Assembly: GCF_003385115.1 (NCBI RefSeq)
Contig: NZ_QUNI01000001.1
Coordinates: 248,001-312,000 of the forward strand
Origin: Flavobacterium aquicola
GTDB lineage: Bacteria > Bacteroidota > Bacteroidia > Flavobacteriales > Flavobacteriaceae
Length of the DNA: 64,000 nucleotides
Direction: 5' to 3'
The first letter of the stretch is position 1. Each line of letters opens with the position of its first letter. A program made the translations under genes and the position numbers. Positions 1-7,332 of this stretch are shown piece by piece. Below the pieces are notes generated by a model. The model did not search any database. It was not told the origin of the DNA and saw only the letters and a list, made by a program, of their open reading frames with translations.

Positions 1-409
1 TACCAAAAATATATTGCGGTTGTTTTTGGTAAAATAAATAACTAATGATTTGATATTTATTTTCTTTAATAAAAAATTGCGAAGATGCTACAACATTTAA
101 TCTTCCTTCGGTAGAATTCGATACTAATCCACTAATTTTCGAAGGCTTTGAGATGGTATCTTTCTTGGACAAACTAAATACATTATTTTTGGCTAGACCA
201 TAAATACTTCCAGCCTCTGTAGAATATCCATAAATAGGAACTGGAATTATTTTGAAGATCGCTTCGGCCTTTGCATTAAAATCATTAAATTTATCGACCT
301 TGCTTTTCTTGGTTGCAAGCGTATCTTCTTTTGTTTGCCCCACTGATTGTGCGGAAACGGTTAAAATTAAAAGCAGTAATAAAACGAATTGATTATAATT
401 TTGATTCAT
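1..409 (-). CDS. BamA/TamA-like outer membrane protein, N-terminal part (runs off window)
   Basis: The reading frame is open from an ATG at 407-409 down to base 1, so the C-terminal part lies outside the window. It begins MNQNYNQFVLLLLLILTVSA, a typical signal peptide, followed by a short charged linker and then a segment (FKIIPVPIYGYSTEAGSIYG) like the first strands of BamA/TamA-type surface-antigen barrels. The next gene upstream (506-1774) has the same layout with PIIGVQPATGFSYG at the matching place, so the two look like tandem paralogues 96 bases apart, probably cotranscribed. The usual role would be an outer membrane barrel. Substrate or partner is unknown. The barrel assignment rests on the N-terminal 136 codons only. 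Confidence 0.7.
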   Translation of the reverse strand, partial: MNQNYNQFVLLLLLILTVSAQSVGQTKEDTLATKKSKVDKFNDFNAKAEAIFKIIPVPIYGYSTEAGSIYGLAKNNVFSLSKKDTISKPSKISGLVSNSTEGRLNVVASSQFFIKENKYQIISYLFYQKQPQYIFG

Positions 410-505
410 ACTTAAAATAGGGATTATCCTGAATTATCTTTAGACAAATATAGAGTTTCATTCATAAAAATAGTTAAAGTTTCCTATTAATTAATATTAA
501 AAAAA

Positions 506-1774
506 CTAAAACGTTTCTCCGGCATTTAAATAAAATCCATTAAAATGATTTCCTGCACCATAATCAAGAACTAAATTGGTACGGGTTGCCTTATCAATTA
601 AAAGTCTTAATCCTATTCCAAATGCAGGCTGAACATATTCAAGAAGATTAATATTTTGATATTTGTTGCTTGCTGTTGTAAAGTTGGTAAAAACTGTCCC
701 GCTAAGCATCTGATTACAGCTAATAGGAAATCTCAGCTCTGTTTGAAAATACATCAGATTATTACCTCTAAACAATCCTTGAATATATCCTTCACCGCTT
801 CGGCTCCGCTGGTCCCAGCCTAATGCCGGCAGATTTAAGTAAGGGACAGCTCCCTTTGTCACAAATTGGCCAAAAGTCCAAAAACCTAAAACAAAATTTT
901 GCTTTTTGGGATTTAACGGCAAGAAATACCTGAACTCGGAATACAATATATTACTCGCTTTCTGCTCGTTAAAAAAAGCGCAATTAAATCTATAATTCAC
1001 ATTTGCAAACCAGCCTTTCCTTGCATTGATCTGGTTATCTCTTGAATCATAAATCAAATTAAGACTAAGACCATTGACAAAATATTCTTTGTCATTAAAT
1101 CCATTTTGAATACTATAATTGTAATGGTGAGTTAATTTTCCATTAGCTTCATCGAGATTTTTATCTACTATAGAAGAATACCAATCAATATGCAGGCCTC
1201 CTCCCACGTAAAAATTTTCACGTACTTCCCAAGAAGCAGTTTGATGCATCTTAAAATAATTGTAATCCATTGGCTCTTCAATTGATTCAATATCAAAGTC
1301 AGGATCTTTTTTATCACTTGGAATAATATTGGTACCCAATCCATAATTGGGCTGGGTAAATACATACATTCGAGAATCTCCGCTTAAGTAAATTTTGTTA
1401 TTTTTTAATAAAATACTGTTCTTAATATTAACCATCAGCTGTTTTTTGGTTGTAAAAACAACTCCAATATTTGCCGAAGAATATTTATCTAAAACATCTT
1501 TCCCTTTAAAAGTATATTGAGCCGTGGCACCATAACTAAATCCCGTAGCGGGCTGTACTCCAATTATTGGGATAACAAGCAAAAAACTATTTTTAATTGG
1601 TTTTACTACAATAAGAGAATCTTTCTTTTTGAATAATTCAAATACGGTTTTGGGAGGGCACGACTCATCCGAATCTGAAGGTATTTGTGCTATCACATCC
1701 ATTTGAATACACACAAAAAAGAATAACAATAAAACGTTAATTGAAAAGCACTTTCTTTTGAAAAATTGGATCAT
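506..1774 (-). CDS. BamA/TamA-family outer membrane beta-barrel protein
   Basis: This 422-residue protein has an N-terminal hydrophobic segment ending near residue 30 (signal peptide) and then alternating hydrophobic/polar strands throughout. The C-terminal half reads like the 16-strand surface-antigen (Omp85-type) barrel: YDSRDNQINARKGWFANVNY near residue 245, a Gly/Arg-rich stretch RSRSGEGYIQGLFRGNNLMY around 325, and FRFPIS-like strands after it. It ends in Phe, as outer membrane barrels usually do. It is shorter than BamA and shows no obvious POTRA domains, so it resembles the short barrel-only members common in Bacteroidota. It lies upstream of a partial paralogue at 1-409 on the same strand. 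The specific transport or assembly role cannot be inferred. Confidence 0.75.
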   Translation of the reverse strand: MIQFFKRKCFSINVLLLFFFVCIQMDVIAQIPSDSDESCPPKTVFELFKKKDSLIVVKPIKNSFLLVIPIIGVQPATGFSYGATAQYTFKGKDVLDKYSSANIGVVFTTKKQLMVNIKNSILLKNNKIYLSGDSRMYVFTQPNYGLGTNIIPSDKKDPDFDIESIEEPMDYNYFKMHQTASWEVRENFYVGGGLHIDWYSSIVDKNLDEANGKLTHHYNYSIQNGFNDKEYFVNGLSLNLIYDSRDNQINARKGWFANVNYRFNCAFFNEQKASNILYSEFRYFLPLNPKKQNFVLGFWTFGQFVTKGAVPYLNLPALGWDQRSRSGEGYIQGLFRGNNLMYFQTELRFPISCNQMLSGTVFTNFTTASNKYQNINLLEYVQPAFGIGLRLLIDKATRTNLVLDYGAGNHFNGFYLNAGETF

Positions 1775-1827
1775 GATTTTTGTTTTGTTTTTCTAAAGAC
1801 AGTGATAAAATACAGATACTATTGAAA

Positions 1828-2202
1828 TTAATTTTTCTTTAATTCCTTAATTCTAAGCAATAAAAGCAAACTCCATACTGAAAACACAGTATGCAAAACT
1901 ATTGTCAGCCATAGTCCATAGCTAATAAGTTTAAAATTTAAAAATCCAAAGAATAATACACCCGCTACAACTGTATTATATAACAACAAAGGCCTTATTA
2001 GTACAGCCCCACTGTCTTGCGCTAACCAGCAGGCATAAGCTATAGCTATCAAAGCCGTCCCCGCTACCATACCCGTAATATTCGCTCCAGCCCCATCCAA
2101 AGTGGTCCCTAGTAAAATAAGTATAACTATTTTAGGAATGAATAACAATCCCAGCCCAGTAGCCAATTCAAAGAAAGCAGTGATTTTTAAAAAAAACTTC
2201 AT
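1828..2202 (-). CDS. Small four-helix membrane protein, function unknown
   Basis: The 124-residue product is almost entirely hydrophobic, with about four predicted membrane helices (roughly residues 5-30, 40-62, 70-90 and 95-118) and a basic C-terminus (RIKELKKN). It starts with ATG at 2200-2202. That codon overlaps by one base the TAA stop of the upstream DUF4251 gene (TAATG arrangement), so translation of the two is probably coupled. I do not recognise a named family. It resembles the small inner-membrane proteins often annotated as hypothetical in flavobacteria. No catalytic residues are visible. Confidence 0.7.
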   Translation of the reverse strand: MKFFLKITAFFELATGLGLLFIPKIVILILLGTTLDGAGANITGMVAGTALIAIAYACWLAQDSGAVLIRPLLLYNTVVAGVLFFGFLNFKLISYGLWLTIVLHTVFSVWSLLLLLRIKELKKN

Positions 2203-2711
2203 TATTTTTTTATTTCAAGTTTATCAATATTTCCTCTATAACTGATAGGACTGCGATTTATAGAATTAATCGAAAGATTAGCACCTCCATCAAAGTAAAC
2301 TGTCAAAATAATACCGTACGAATCAGAATCACCTTTTACATCAGCTTTAATGGTATAATATTTTTTTCCTTTTTTTATAGAATAATCCTTAATTGGCCCT
2401 TTAAAATCTAAACCTCCGCCACCTCCATAACCAACTCCGCTATATGCTCTTCCAAAAAAAGGCATCTCGCTGTGAATGGTATCTTTTTTAAATCGCAAAA
2501 AATTAGCATTTGTAGTCATATTGATACTTCTAGTTCCTTGAGGAAAAGCCATATCAGCTTGAAACTCATATTCCTTTGAGTCTACTAGAGCCTCTATCTC
2601 TTTTTGCTTTGCTAATTTTTTTTCTTCTTTTATCTGCTGCTTACTTTTTTCCTGAGCAAAACCGAAAAAAATTGAAAAAAACAGCAAAAAAGTTGTTACT
2701 AATGTTTTCAT
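2202..2711 (-). CDS. DUF4251 domain-containing secreted protein
   Basis: The 169-residue protein starts with the signal peptide MKTLVTTFLLFFSIFFGFAQ. A basic coiled region (KSKQQIKEEKKLAKQKEIEA) follows, and then a domain matching the DUF4251 pattern: an N-terminal FQADMAFPQG strand, a Gly-rich loop GVGYGGGGGLDFKGP near residue 93, and a final strand set ending SYRGNIDKLEIKK. A TTG lies two codons upstream of the ATG at 2709-2711, but the ATG places the positive residues normally for a signal peptide and is preferred. The protein is likely periplasmic or attached to the envelope. DUF4251 has no known function to my knowledge. It is coupled to the downstream membrane protein gene by a one-base overlap. 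Confidence 0.75.
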   Translation of the reverse strand: MKTLVTTFLLFFSIFFGFAQEKSKQQIKEEKKLAKQKEIEALVDSKEYEFQADMAFPQGTRSINMTTNANFLRFKKDTIHSEMPFFGRAYSGVGYGGGGGLDFKGPIKDYSIKKGKKYYTIKADVKGDSDSYGIILTVYFDGGANLSINSINRSPISYRGNIDKLEIKK

Positions 2712-2763
2712 AATCAAATAAATTTTATTTCAACTTTAAATATTTTAAAGAAAAACTATGCAA

Positions 2764-3195
2764 TTATTTTTGACGGCTGAATTTCATCATTATAATATCG
2801 CCCAATAAAAAATTTAAGGTTCTCCCATCGTCAGTAATCGTGTATGTTTCTATTTTTTGCAGCGTTTCCATATAGAGCGAATCTCCATTACCTTCGCAGG
2901 CCATCATTGTCATTCCCATCTTTGCATCTTTAAAATTAATTTTAGCACCATCAAGAAGCAATGCGCCAAAATACTGATTACAGCTATTATTTCCTGCTAT
3001 TTTATTATTTGTAACATCAAACACAATTGTCGGCTTTTTATGAGGATACAATCCGCCAAAAGCTATTTTAGGTCCAGTTATATAATTCAATTCCCATGTA
3101 CCGTCAAGCGAAAATGTTTTCAATTTTTTCTGTTGGGTAGAGCAGGAAATAAAACTTATGCAGACAAACAGCAACAATAACTTTATTTTTCTCAT
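2764..3195 (-). CDS. META/HslJ-like domain lipoprotein
   Basis: The protein of 143 residues starts MRKIKLLLLFVCISFISC, a lipoprotein signal with Cys18 as the lipidation site. The mature part follows the META-domain pattern: LDGTWELNYITGP near residue 30, a conserved NSCNQYFGAL motif (NxCNxYxG) around 73, then MGMTMMACEG and the terminal strand LLGDIIMMKFSR. HslJ/META lipoproteins are envelope proteins linked in other bacteria to stress or antibiotic tolerance; the role here is inferred from family only. The open frame extends upstream of this ATG without a start that precedes a signal peptide, so the lipoprotein start at 3193-3195 was chosen. Confidence 0.8.
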   Translation of the reverse strand: MRKIKLLLLFVCISFISCSTQQKKLKTFSLDGTWELNYITGPKIAFGGLYPHKKPTIVFDVTNNKIAGNNSCNQYFGALLLDGAKINFKDAKMGMTMMACEGNGDSLYMETLQKIETYTITDDGRTLNFLLGDIIMMKFSRQK

Positions 3196-3319
3196 TTTTA
3201 TTGGTTTACATGCAAAATTGTTATCTGTAAATATAAAAAAAATTAATAAGAAAAAAGATGTCTGCTTTCGAATTTGCTTTTTAAAAAAGGTATATTTATT
3301 TTCGTAAAAAAGAAAAAAA

Positions 3320-3844
3320 ATGACACTACTAGGAATCGGTTCCCGAATTGAGCATCCCGAATATGGAAAAGGAGTAATAACCAATGTTTCGTCCAAAGAA
3401 TATTGGGTTACATTTATAGAAAATGGACTTGAAACCATTCCTTTAAATGATGAATTTAAAGTTATAGAAGCTACAGTTGACGAAGTAGATACAATAAGTT
3501 TTTCGGAAGTTGAACAATCACTAAGAGATCTTCTGAAAAAATGGTCTGATGTTTCAGAAATTGTACCAATAGGAGACAAATGGAAAGGCGGTAAATTAAT
3601 CTTAGAACCGGGTCAGGCTGGATTAGCTTCCAAAGAAATTCCCATTGACACCTTTTTTCATAAAATAATAATGGTCCGCGACCGTTTACGTGTTATGGAA
3701 CAAAAAATAAACAGCAGTAAAATTGAAGAAATAGAAAAAATTGAATTACAGCAATATATCACAAGGATTTATGGCAGTCTGACTTCATTCAATATATTGT
3801 TTAAATCGCCAACAAACCATTTTGTGGGAGAAAAGTCCAAGTAG
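3320..3844 (+). CDS. Conserved hypothetical protein with N-terminal SH3-like region
   Basis: The 174-residue soluble protein begins MTLLGIGSRIEHPEYGKGVI. That G-x-R-V/I-x-HPxxGxG-x-V/I pattern is common to small beta-barrel (SH3-like) domains in which a basic or aromatic surface contacts nucleic acid or protein. After residue 60 it becomes charged and helical (FSEVEQSLRDLLKKW), with a second conserved-looking patch GDKWKGGKLILEPG near 92. There is no signal peptide or membrane segment, so it is cytoplasmic. I do not recognise a named family. It is preceded by an A-rich stretch directly before the ATG, and a box like TATATTTA (one base off the -7 consensus) sits about 30 bases upstream. Confidence 0.7.
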   Translation: MTLLGIGSRIEHPEYGKGVITNVSSKEYWVTFIENGLETIPLNDEFKVIEATVDEVDTISFSEVEQSLRDLLKKWSDVSEIVPIGDKWKGGKLILEPGQAGLASKEIPIDTFFHKIIMVRDRLRVMEQKINSSKIEEIEKIELQQYITRIYGSLTSFNILFKSPTNHFVGEKSK

Positions 3845-3845
3845 A

Positions 3846-3938
3846 ATTACTGAGATTATAAGTTTCTGAGTACCTAAATTATAATATCTTTTGAAGCTTA
3901 AAAACATAGAAACTTAACATCTTAGAGACTTAGGAACT
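3846..3938. repeat. AAACTTAG-type intergenic repeat cluster
   Basis: The spacer contains degenerate copies of CTTAGAAACTTAG-like units in both orientations (TTTCTGAG, AGAAACTTAACATCTTAGAG, ACTTAGGAAC). The same motif fills the spacers at 14789-14886 and 54876-54945, so it is a dispersed intergenic repeat and not a gene. Confidence 0.55.
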
Positions 3939-3983
3939 TTTTTATACGTAATTTTATAATCCAATTTATAATATTTAAAAAAC

Positions 3984-4511
3984 ATGAAAAAAATAATCTT
4001 TTCGGCAGCCGTAATTATCGCCGTAATCATTGGCTGTAAAACCAATAGCAAATCGAGTGACTCTAAAAGCCTAAACCTTACTTTTGAATCAAAAAGCAGC
4101 AGTAATGTTACGGGTACTGCTACTTTCGTGGAAAAAAATGGCAAAGTAACTTTTACAGCAAAAATTTCTGGTCTAAAACCTGGAATTCATGCTATTCATA
4201 TTCATGAGAAATCTGATTGCTCGGCAGCTGACGGAAGTTCGGCAGGAGGACACTGGAACCCTACTTTTAAAAAACATGGAAAATGGGGTGATGTAGAGCA
4301 CCATAGAGGAGATATAGGCAATTTTACAGCAGACGAAAAAGGAAATGGAACAATCACATTAACTACAGATGAATGGTCTATAGGCGGTGATGATCCAGCA
4401 AAAGATATTCTAGGAAAAGGACTTATAGTTCACCAAGGAGCCGATGACTTTGTGAGTCAGCCTGCAGGAAATGCTGGAGCAAGAGTTGCGTGTTCGGCAA
4501 TTATTAAATAA
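3984..4511 (+). CDS. sodC: Superoxide dismutase [Cu-Zn], lipoprotein type
   Basis: This enzyme would dismutate superoxide to oxygen and hydrogen peroxide in the envelope. The N-terminus is a lipoprotein signal with Cys18 (IAVIIGC). Family motifs are all visible in order: the copper-binding HIHEKSDC near residue 72, AGGHWNPTFKKHG (zinc and bridging His) near 87, a HHRGDIGN segment near 105, IVHQGADDF near 150, and the C-terminal GNAGARVAC with the second disulfide Cys. At 175 residues the length is normal for bacterial SodC. It precedes a YdeI-like gene by 14 bases on the same strand, so the two may be cotranscribed. The last residues read ACSAIIK where many homologues have ACGVI, a minor variation. 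Confidence 0.9.
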   Translation: MKKIIFSAAVIIAVIIGCKTNSKSSDSKSLNLTFESKSSSNVTGTATFVEKNGKVTFTAKISGLKPGIHAIHIHEKSDCSAADGSSAGGHWNPTFKKHGKWGDVEHHRGDIGNFTADEKGNGTITLTTDEWSIGGDDPAKDILGKGLIVHQGADDFVSQPAGNAGARVACSAIIK

Positions 4512-4525
4512 AAAACTGATTTTCC

Positions 4526-5095
4526 TTGATAGAGAAAGAACAGCATTATTTTAAAAACACATCAGAATGGCGGGAATGGCTGCACGATAACCATGATTCG
4601 TCAGCTGGTGTGTATTTAATTTTTTATAAAGTAAACAGTCCTTTCGAAAGCATGCGCTGGGAAGAAGCTGTTCAAGTAGCAATCTGCTACGGCTGGATTG
4701 ATTCTACAGTGAAAAGAATCGACGAACACAGACGAAGACAATTATTTACACCCAGAAAAAACAAAAGCATCTGGAGCAAACTCAATAAAACTTATATTGA
4801 AAAACTCATTGCAGACAACTTGATGCATGAAAGTGGCTTGTCCAAAATTGAAACCGCAAAACAAAATGGCTCCTGGACATCCTCGGATGCAACCGAAAAT
4901 TTAATAATTCCTGATGATCTGCAATCAGCTTTTGAAGAAAATAAAACTGCATTCGAAAACTATCAAAAGTTCAGTCCTTCTTATCGGAAAAATTATCTCC
5001 ACTGGCTCAATCAAGCAAAAAGGCAAGAAACCAGAAACACTAGAATTAACTCAATAATTGAGCTTTGTGCTCAAAATAAAAAATCAAGAGATTAA
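4526..5095 (+). CDS. YdeI/OmdA-associated family protein
   Basis: The 189-residue protein has the N-terminal layout of the YdeI/OmdA family (FKNTSEWREWLHDNH, then AVQVAICYGWIDSTVKRIDEH near residue 55). The family's RQLFTPRKNKSIWSKLN motif lies near 75, and a C-terminal helical domain ends in SYRKNYLHWLNQAKRQETR. Family members have been described as bacteriocin-protection or outer-membrane-protein-associated factors, but the biochemical role is not settled. The only usable start is TTG at 4526-4528: an in-frame TGA lies at 4517-4519 and no ATG or GTG intervenes. The start lies 14 bases after the sodC stop, which suggests cotranscription. Confidence 0.8.
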   Translation: MIEKEQHYFKNTSEWREWLHDNHDSSAGVYLIFYKVNSPFESMRWEEAVQVAICYGWIDSTVKRIDEHRRRQLFTPRKNKSIWSKLNKTYIEKLIADNLMHESGLSKIETAKQNGSWTSSDATENLIIPDDLQSAFEENKTAFENYQKFSPSYRKNYLHWLNQAKRQETRNTRINSIIELCAQNKKSRD

Positions 5096-5226
5096 TTTAT
5101 TTAAATAGATTCCTTGCCGACAATTTACATATCCCAAAATCTACACCAGCAAGAACTCTTTTACCAAAAAACCTCAAGTTTTTCCCCTATCAAAAATGCT
5201 GAAATTAAAATTTTAAATCAAAAAAA

Positions 5227-5290
5227 GGCTGTGAAAAATCGAATTCACATTGTAGCCATATGCAAATGTGCGATTTCACAAAAAACAGCC
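5227..5290. repeat. Imperfect long inverted repeat in spacer
   Basis: The arms GGCTGTGAAAAATCG (from 5227) and CGATTTCAC plus AAACAGCC (to 5290) can fold into an interrupted hairpin of about 25 pairs, with a further CACATT/AATGTG pairing inside. It lies 130 bases after the YdeI-like gene. No T-run follows, so it is not a typical terminator. The spacer 5096-5367 holds nothing else I can support. Confidence 0.4.
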
Positions 5291-5367
5291 GATAATCTAT
5301 TTTATAACCTTTAGAATTAGGTATAGATTGATAAAAAGACATAGTTTTGTATTATCAAAATAAAGCA

Positions 5368-6570
5368 ATGATTAACCCTTCGGCATCTGGTTGGATAGAA
5401 AAATATTTTACTAAACTAAAGTTATCAGAACATACTATATCTGAAACTGAGGCCAGCTTTTATCAAAAAATAAGGGAAACTGGTTTTATTTATGGCCACA
5501 TCATTTCATTTGACACTCCTTTTGAAATAGAAACTAAAGGTTGGTTTAATGAAGAAATTTCCAAACTAGCTTTATTAAATGCCTTGCACGGTATTTTTTC
5601 GATAATAAATAAAGAAAAAGATCCATCCGATTTTATTGAACAAGCCAATCTTTTTTACAAGGAAATGCATCCTGAAGGATTCAGCTTATTCAAAAAAATT
5701 GTTCCCAAAAATTCTCCTGCATTAACTTTAGAGAACGTTATTGATGAACGTGTGCAGACAAATGATAACATAATCAACAAAAATTTTTCTCACTTAGTTA
5801 CCAACGCATTATTATTTATAGATGTTTTGGCTTTTCGCCAATATTTGCTGCAGGGACAGATTCCAGAAAAATATCTAAAAAAAATTGAGGAAACAATTGT
5901 AAACATTGTCATTCTTGCTTTGAAAATAAAAAACAACAAATCACAATATGATGATTTATTGATTAAATTATTTGAAGCTTCTATACGGTACAGCAAATTT
6001 TCAAAAAAAGAAAACATTACATTAGAAACGTTAGAACTAAGTTATTTTACTGCCGAACTGGAAAAAAAATACTTAATTGATATTGCTGGAATGGCTTTAT
6101 GGAGTGATGGAATCATGGAAAATAATGAATCTTATTTTTTGCATGCACTAGCAGAAACATTATCAATTGAAGACGATTTTGTAACGCTGGGCATAATTAA
6201 TACAGACAGCTTTATAACTACACACAAAAAAGAAATTCCTTATTTCAATTATTCGAATCCTGTTAAACACTTTTATGATCAGACTACAAAAAGTGTCATC
6301 ACCCTGATTTCACGAAATAAGTCGAGACTGGTTAAAGAAATAGTTCAAAGCAAGGAATTAATGCTGCTTTTGGCGCATTCAACCCATAGGGATTTGGATG
6401 AAAAGGAAAAGAAAAAAGTAAAAAAACAACTGTTGGATATATGCAAAACAGTACCTTCTCTAACCATATTTTTACTTCCGGGAGGAAGTTTATTACTGCC
6501 GCTTTTAATCAAGTTTATTCCAAAACTTCTGCCGTCAGCATTTAATGAAAACTTAGAACATGATGATTAA
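5368..6570 (+). CDS. LETM1-related protein (biofilm-associated family of flavobacteria)
   Basis: The 400-residue protein is mainly helical and ends in the LETM1-like segment KTVPSLTIFLLPGGSLLLPLLIKFIPKLLPSAF (from about residue 355). In mitochondrial LETM1 the equivalent region lies next to the single membrane helix. The central part (IDIAGMALWSDGIMENNESYFLHALAETL) resembles a TerB-like helical domain with acidic patches. Flavobacterial homologues are commonly named LETM1-related biofilm-associated protein; that name is from memory and its function is not established by this sequence. The ATG at 5368-5370 is chosen over an in-frame TTG at 5347. A strong terminator follows the stop. Confidence 0.75.
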   Translation: MINPSASGWIEKYFTKLKLSEHTISETEASFYQKIRETGFIYGHIISFDTPFEIETKGWFNEEISKLALLNALHGIFSIINKEKDPSDFIEQANLFYKEMHPEGFSLFKKIVPKNSPALTLENVIDERVQTNDNIINKNFSHLVTNALLFIDVLAFRQYLLQGQIPEKYLKKIEETIVNIVILALKIKNNKSQYDDLLIKLFEASIRYSKFSKKENITLETLELSYFTAELEKKYLIDIAGMALWSDGIMENNESYFLHALAETLSIEDDFVTLGIINTDSFITTHKKEIPYFNYSNPVKHFYDQTTKSVITLISRNKSRLVKEIVQSKELMLLLAHSTHRDLDEKEKKKVKKQLLDICKTVPSLTIFLLPGGSLLLPLLIKFIPKLLPSAFNENLEHDD

Positions 6571-6577
6571 AAATATA

Positions 6578-6620
6578 AGAAAGGCTGTTTAAAAATATAA
6601 ACAGCCTTTCTCTTTTTTTT
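6578..6620 (+). terminator. Rho-independent terminator after LETM1-related gene
   Basis: A perfect 14-bp stem (6578-6591 with 6598-6611) with a 6-base loop is followed by CTTTTTTTT on the plus strand. It separates two convergent genes. The opposite flank is AT-rich, so weak minus-strand function is possible. Confidence 0.85.
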
Positions 6621-6633
6621 CAACTCCAGCTTA

Positions 6634-7275
6634 TTATTGTTTGATGTTAAGCTGATAAACTTCATCCAAATCTTCATTGGAACTAAAATTAACCCCTAAA
6701 TCGGTTACAAAGCCCGAATTTAAACCGTAAACCCAGCCATGAAGTGATAAATCCTGTCCGTTTTTCCAAGCCGCCTGTACAATCGAAGTTTTAGCTAAAT
6801 CATATACCTGCTCTTTCACGTTAATTTCTACAAAGGCATTAAAACGCTGCGTCTCATCAGGAATAGAATTTAAATACTTATCATGCAAACGGTACACATC
6901 TTTTATATGACGAATCCAGTTATCAATAATCCCTATAGAATCATTCCCCATCGCCGCTTTTACTCCTCCACAGCCGTAGTGTCCGCACACGATAACATGT
7001 TTTACCTTCAATACATTTACTGAGTAATCTAAAACGCTTAACATATTCATATCTGTATGAACTACCATGTTTGCAATGTTTCTATGAACAAAAACTTCCC
7101 CTGGTTTAGCACCAATAATTTCGTTTGCAGGAACACGGCTATCAGAACAGCCAATCCACAATAATGGTGGCTGCTGTCCTTTGGCTAAATCTTTGAAAAA
7201 TTCTGGATCTAATTCCAATTGTTCCTCAACCCATTTTTTATTATTATCTAATATTTTTTTATAAAAATCGCTCAT
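6634..7275 (-). CDS. can: Beta-carbonic anhydrase
   Basis: The enzyme interconverts CO2 and bicarbonate in the cytoplasm. The beta-class zinc site is visible: CSDSR (Cys-x-Asp-x-Arg) near residue 43 and HYGCGG (His-x-x-Cys) near residue 99. The dyad residues Asp and Arg of CSDSR are intact. At 213 residues the length is normal. The start ATG at 7273-7275 begins the typical N-terminal helical arm (MSDFYKKILDNNKKWVEEQL). It lies 57 bases downstream of a SulP-family transporter on the same strand. Carbonic anhydrase beside SulP is a recurring arrangement thought to couple bicarbonate uptake to its hydration chemistry; that coupling is inferred here. Confidence 0.93.
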   Translation of the reverse strand: MSDFYKKILDNNKKWVEEQLELDPEFFKDLAKGQQPPLLWIGCSDSRVPANEIIGAKPGEVFVHRNIANMVVHTDMNMLSVLDYSVNVLKVKHVIVCGHYGCGGVKAAMGNDSIGIIDNWIRHIKDVYRLHDKYLNSIPDETQRFNAFVEINVKEQVYDLAKTSIVQAAWKNGQDLSLHGWVYGLNSGFVTDLGVNFSSNEDLDEVYQLNIKQ

Positions 7276-7332
7276 TGTGTTTGTTTTAAATGTCTATTTA
7301 ATAGTTATGTTTTACTGGTCTAAAATTACTAA

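Noticed and set aside
3196..3579. Upstream extension of the META-domain lipoprotein to 3579
   Set aside because: It would place 128 residues before a perfect lipoprotein signal and run across the divergent gene at 3320, so the inner ATG is used.
5114..5314. 66-codon plus-strand frame starting TTG
   Set aside because: It lies in a spacer dominated by an inverted repeat, has no ATG and no recognisable protein features, so it is probably chance.
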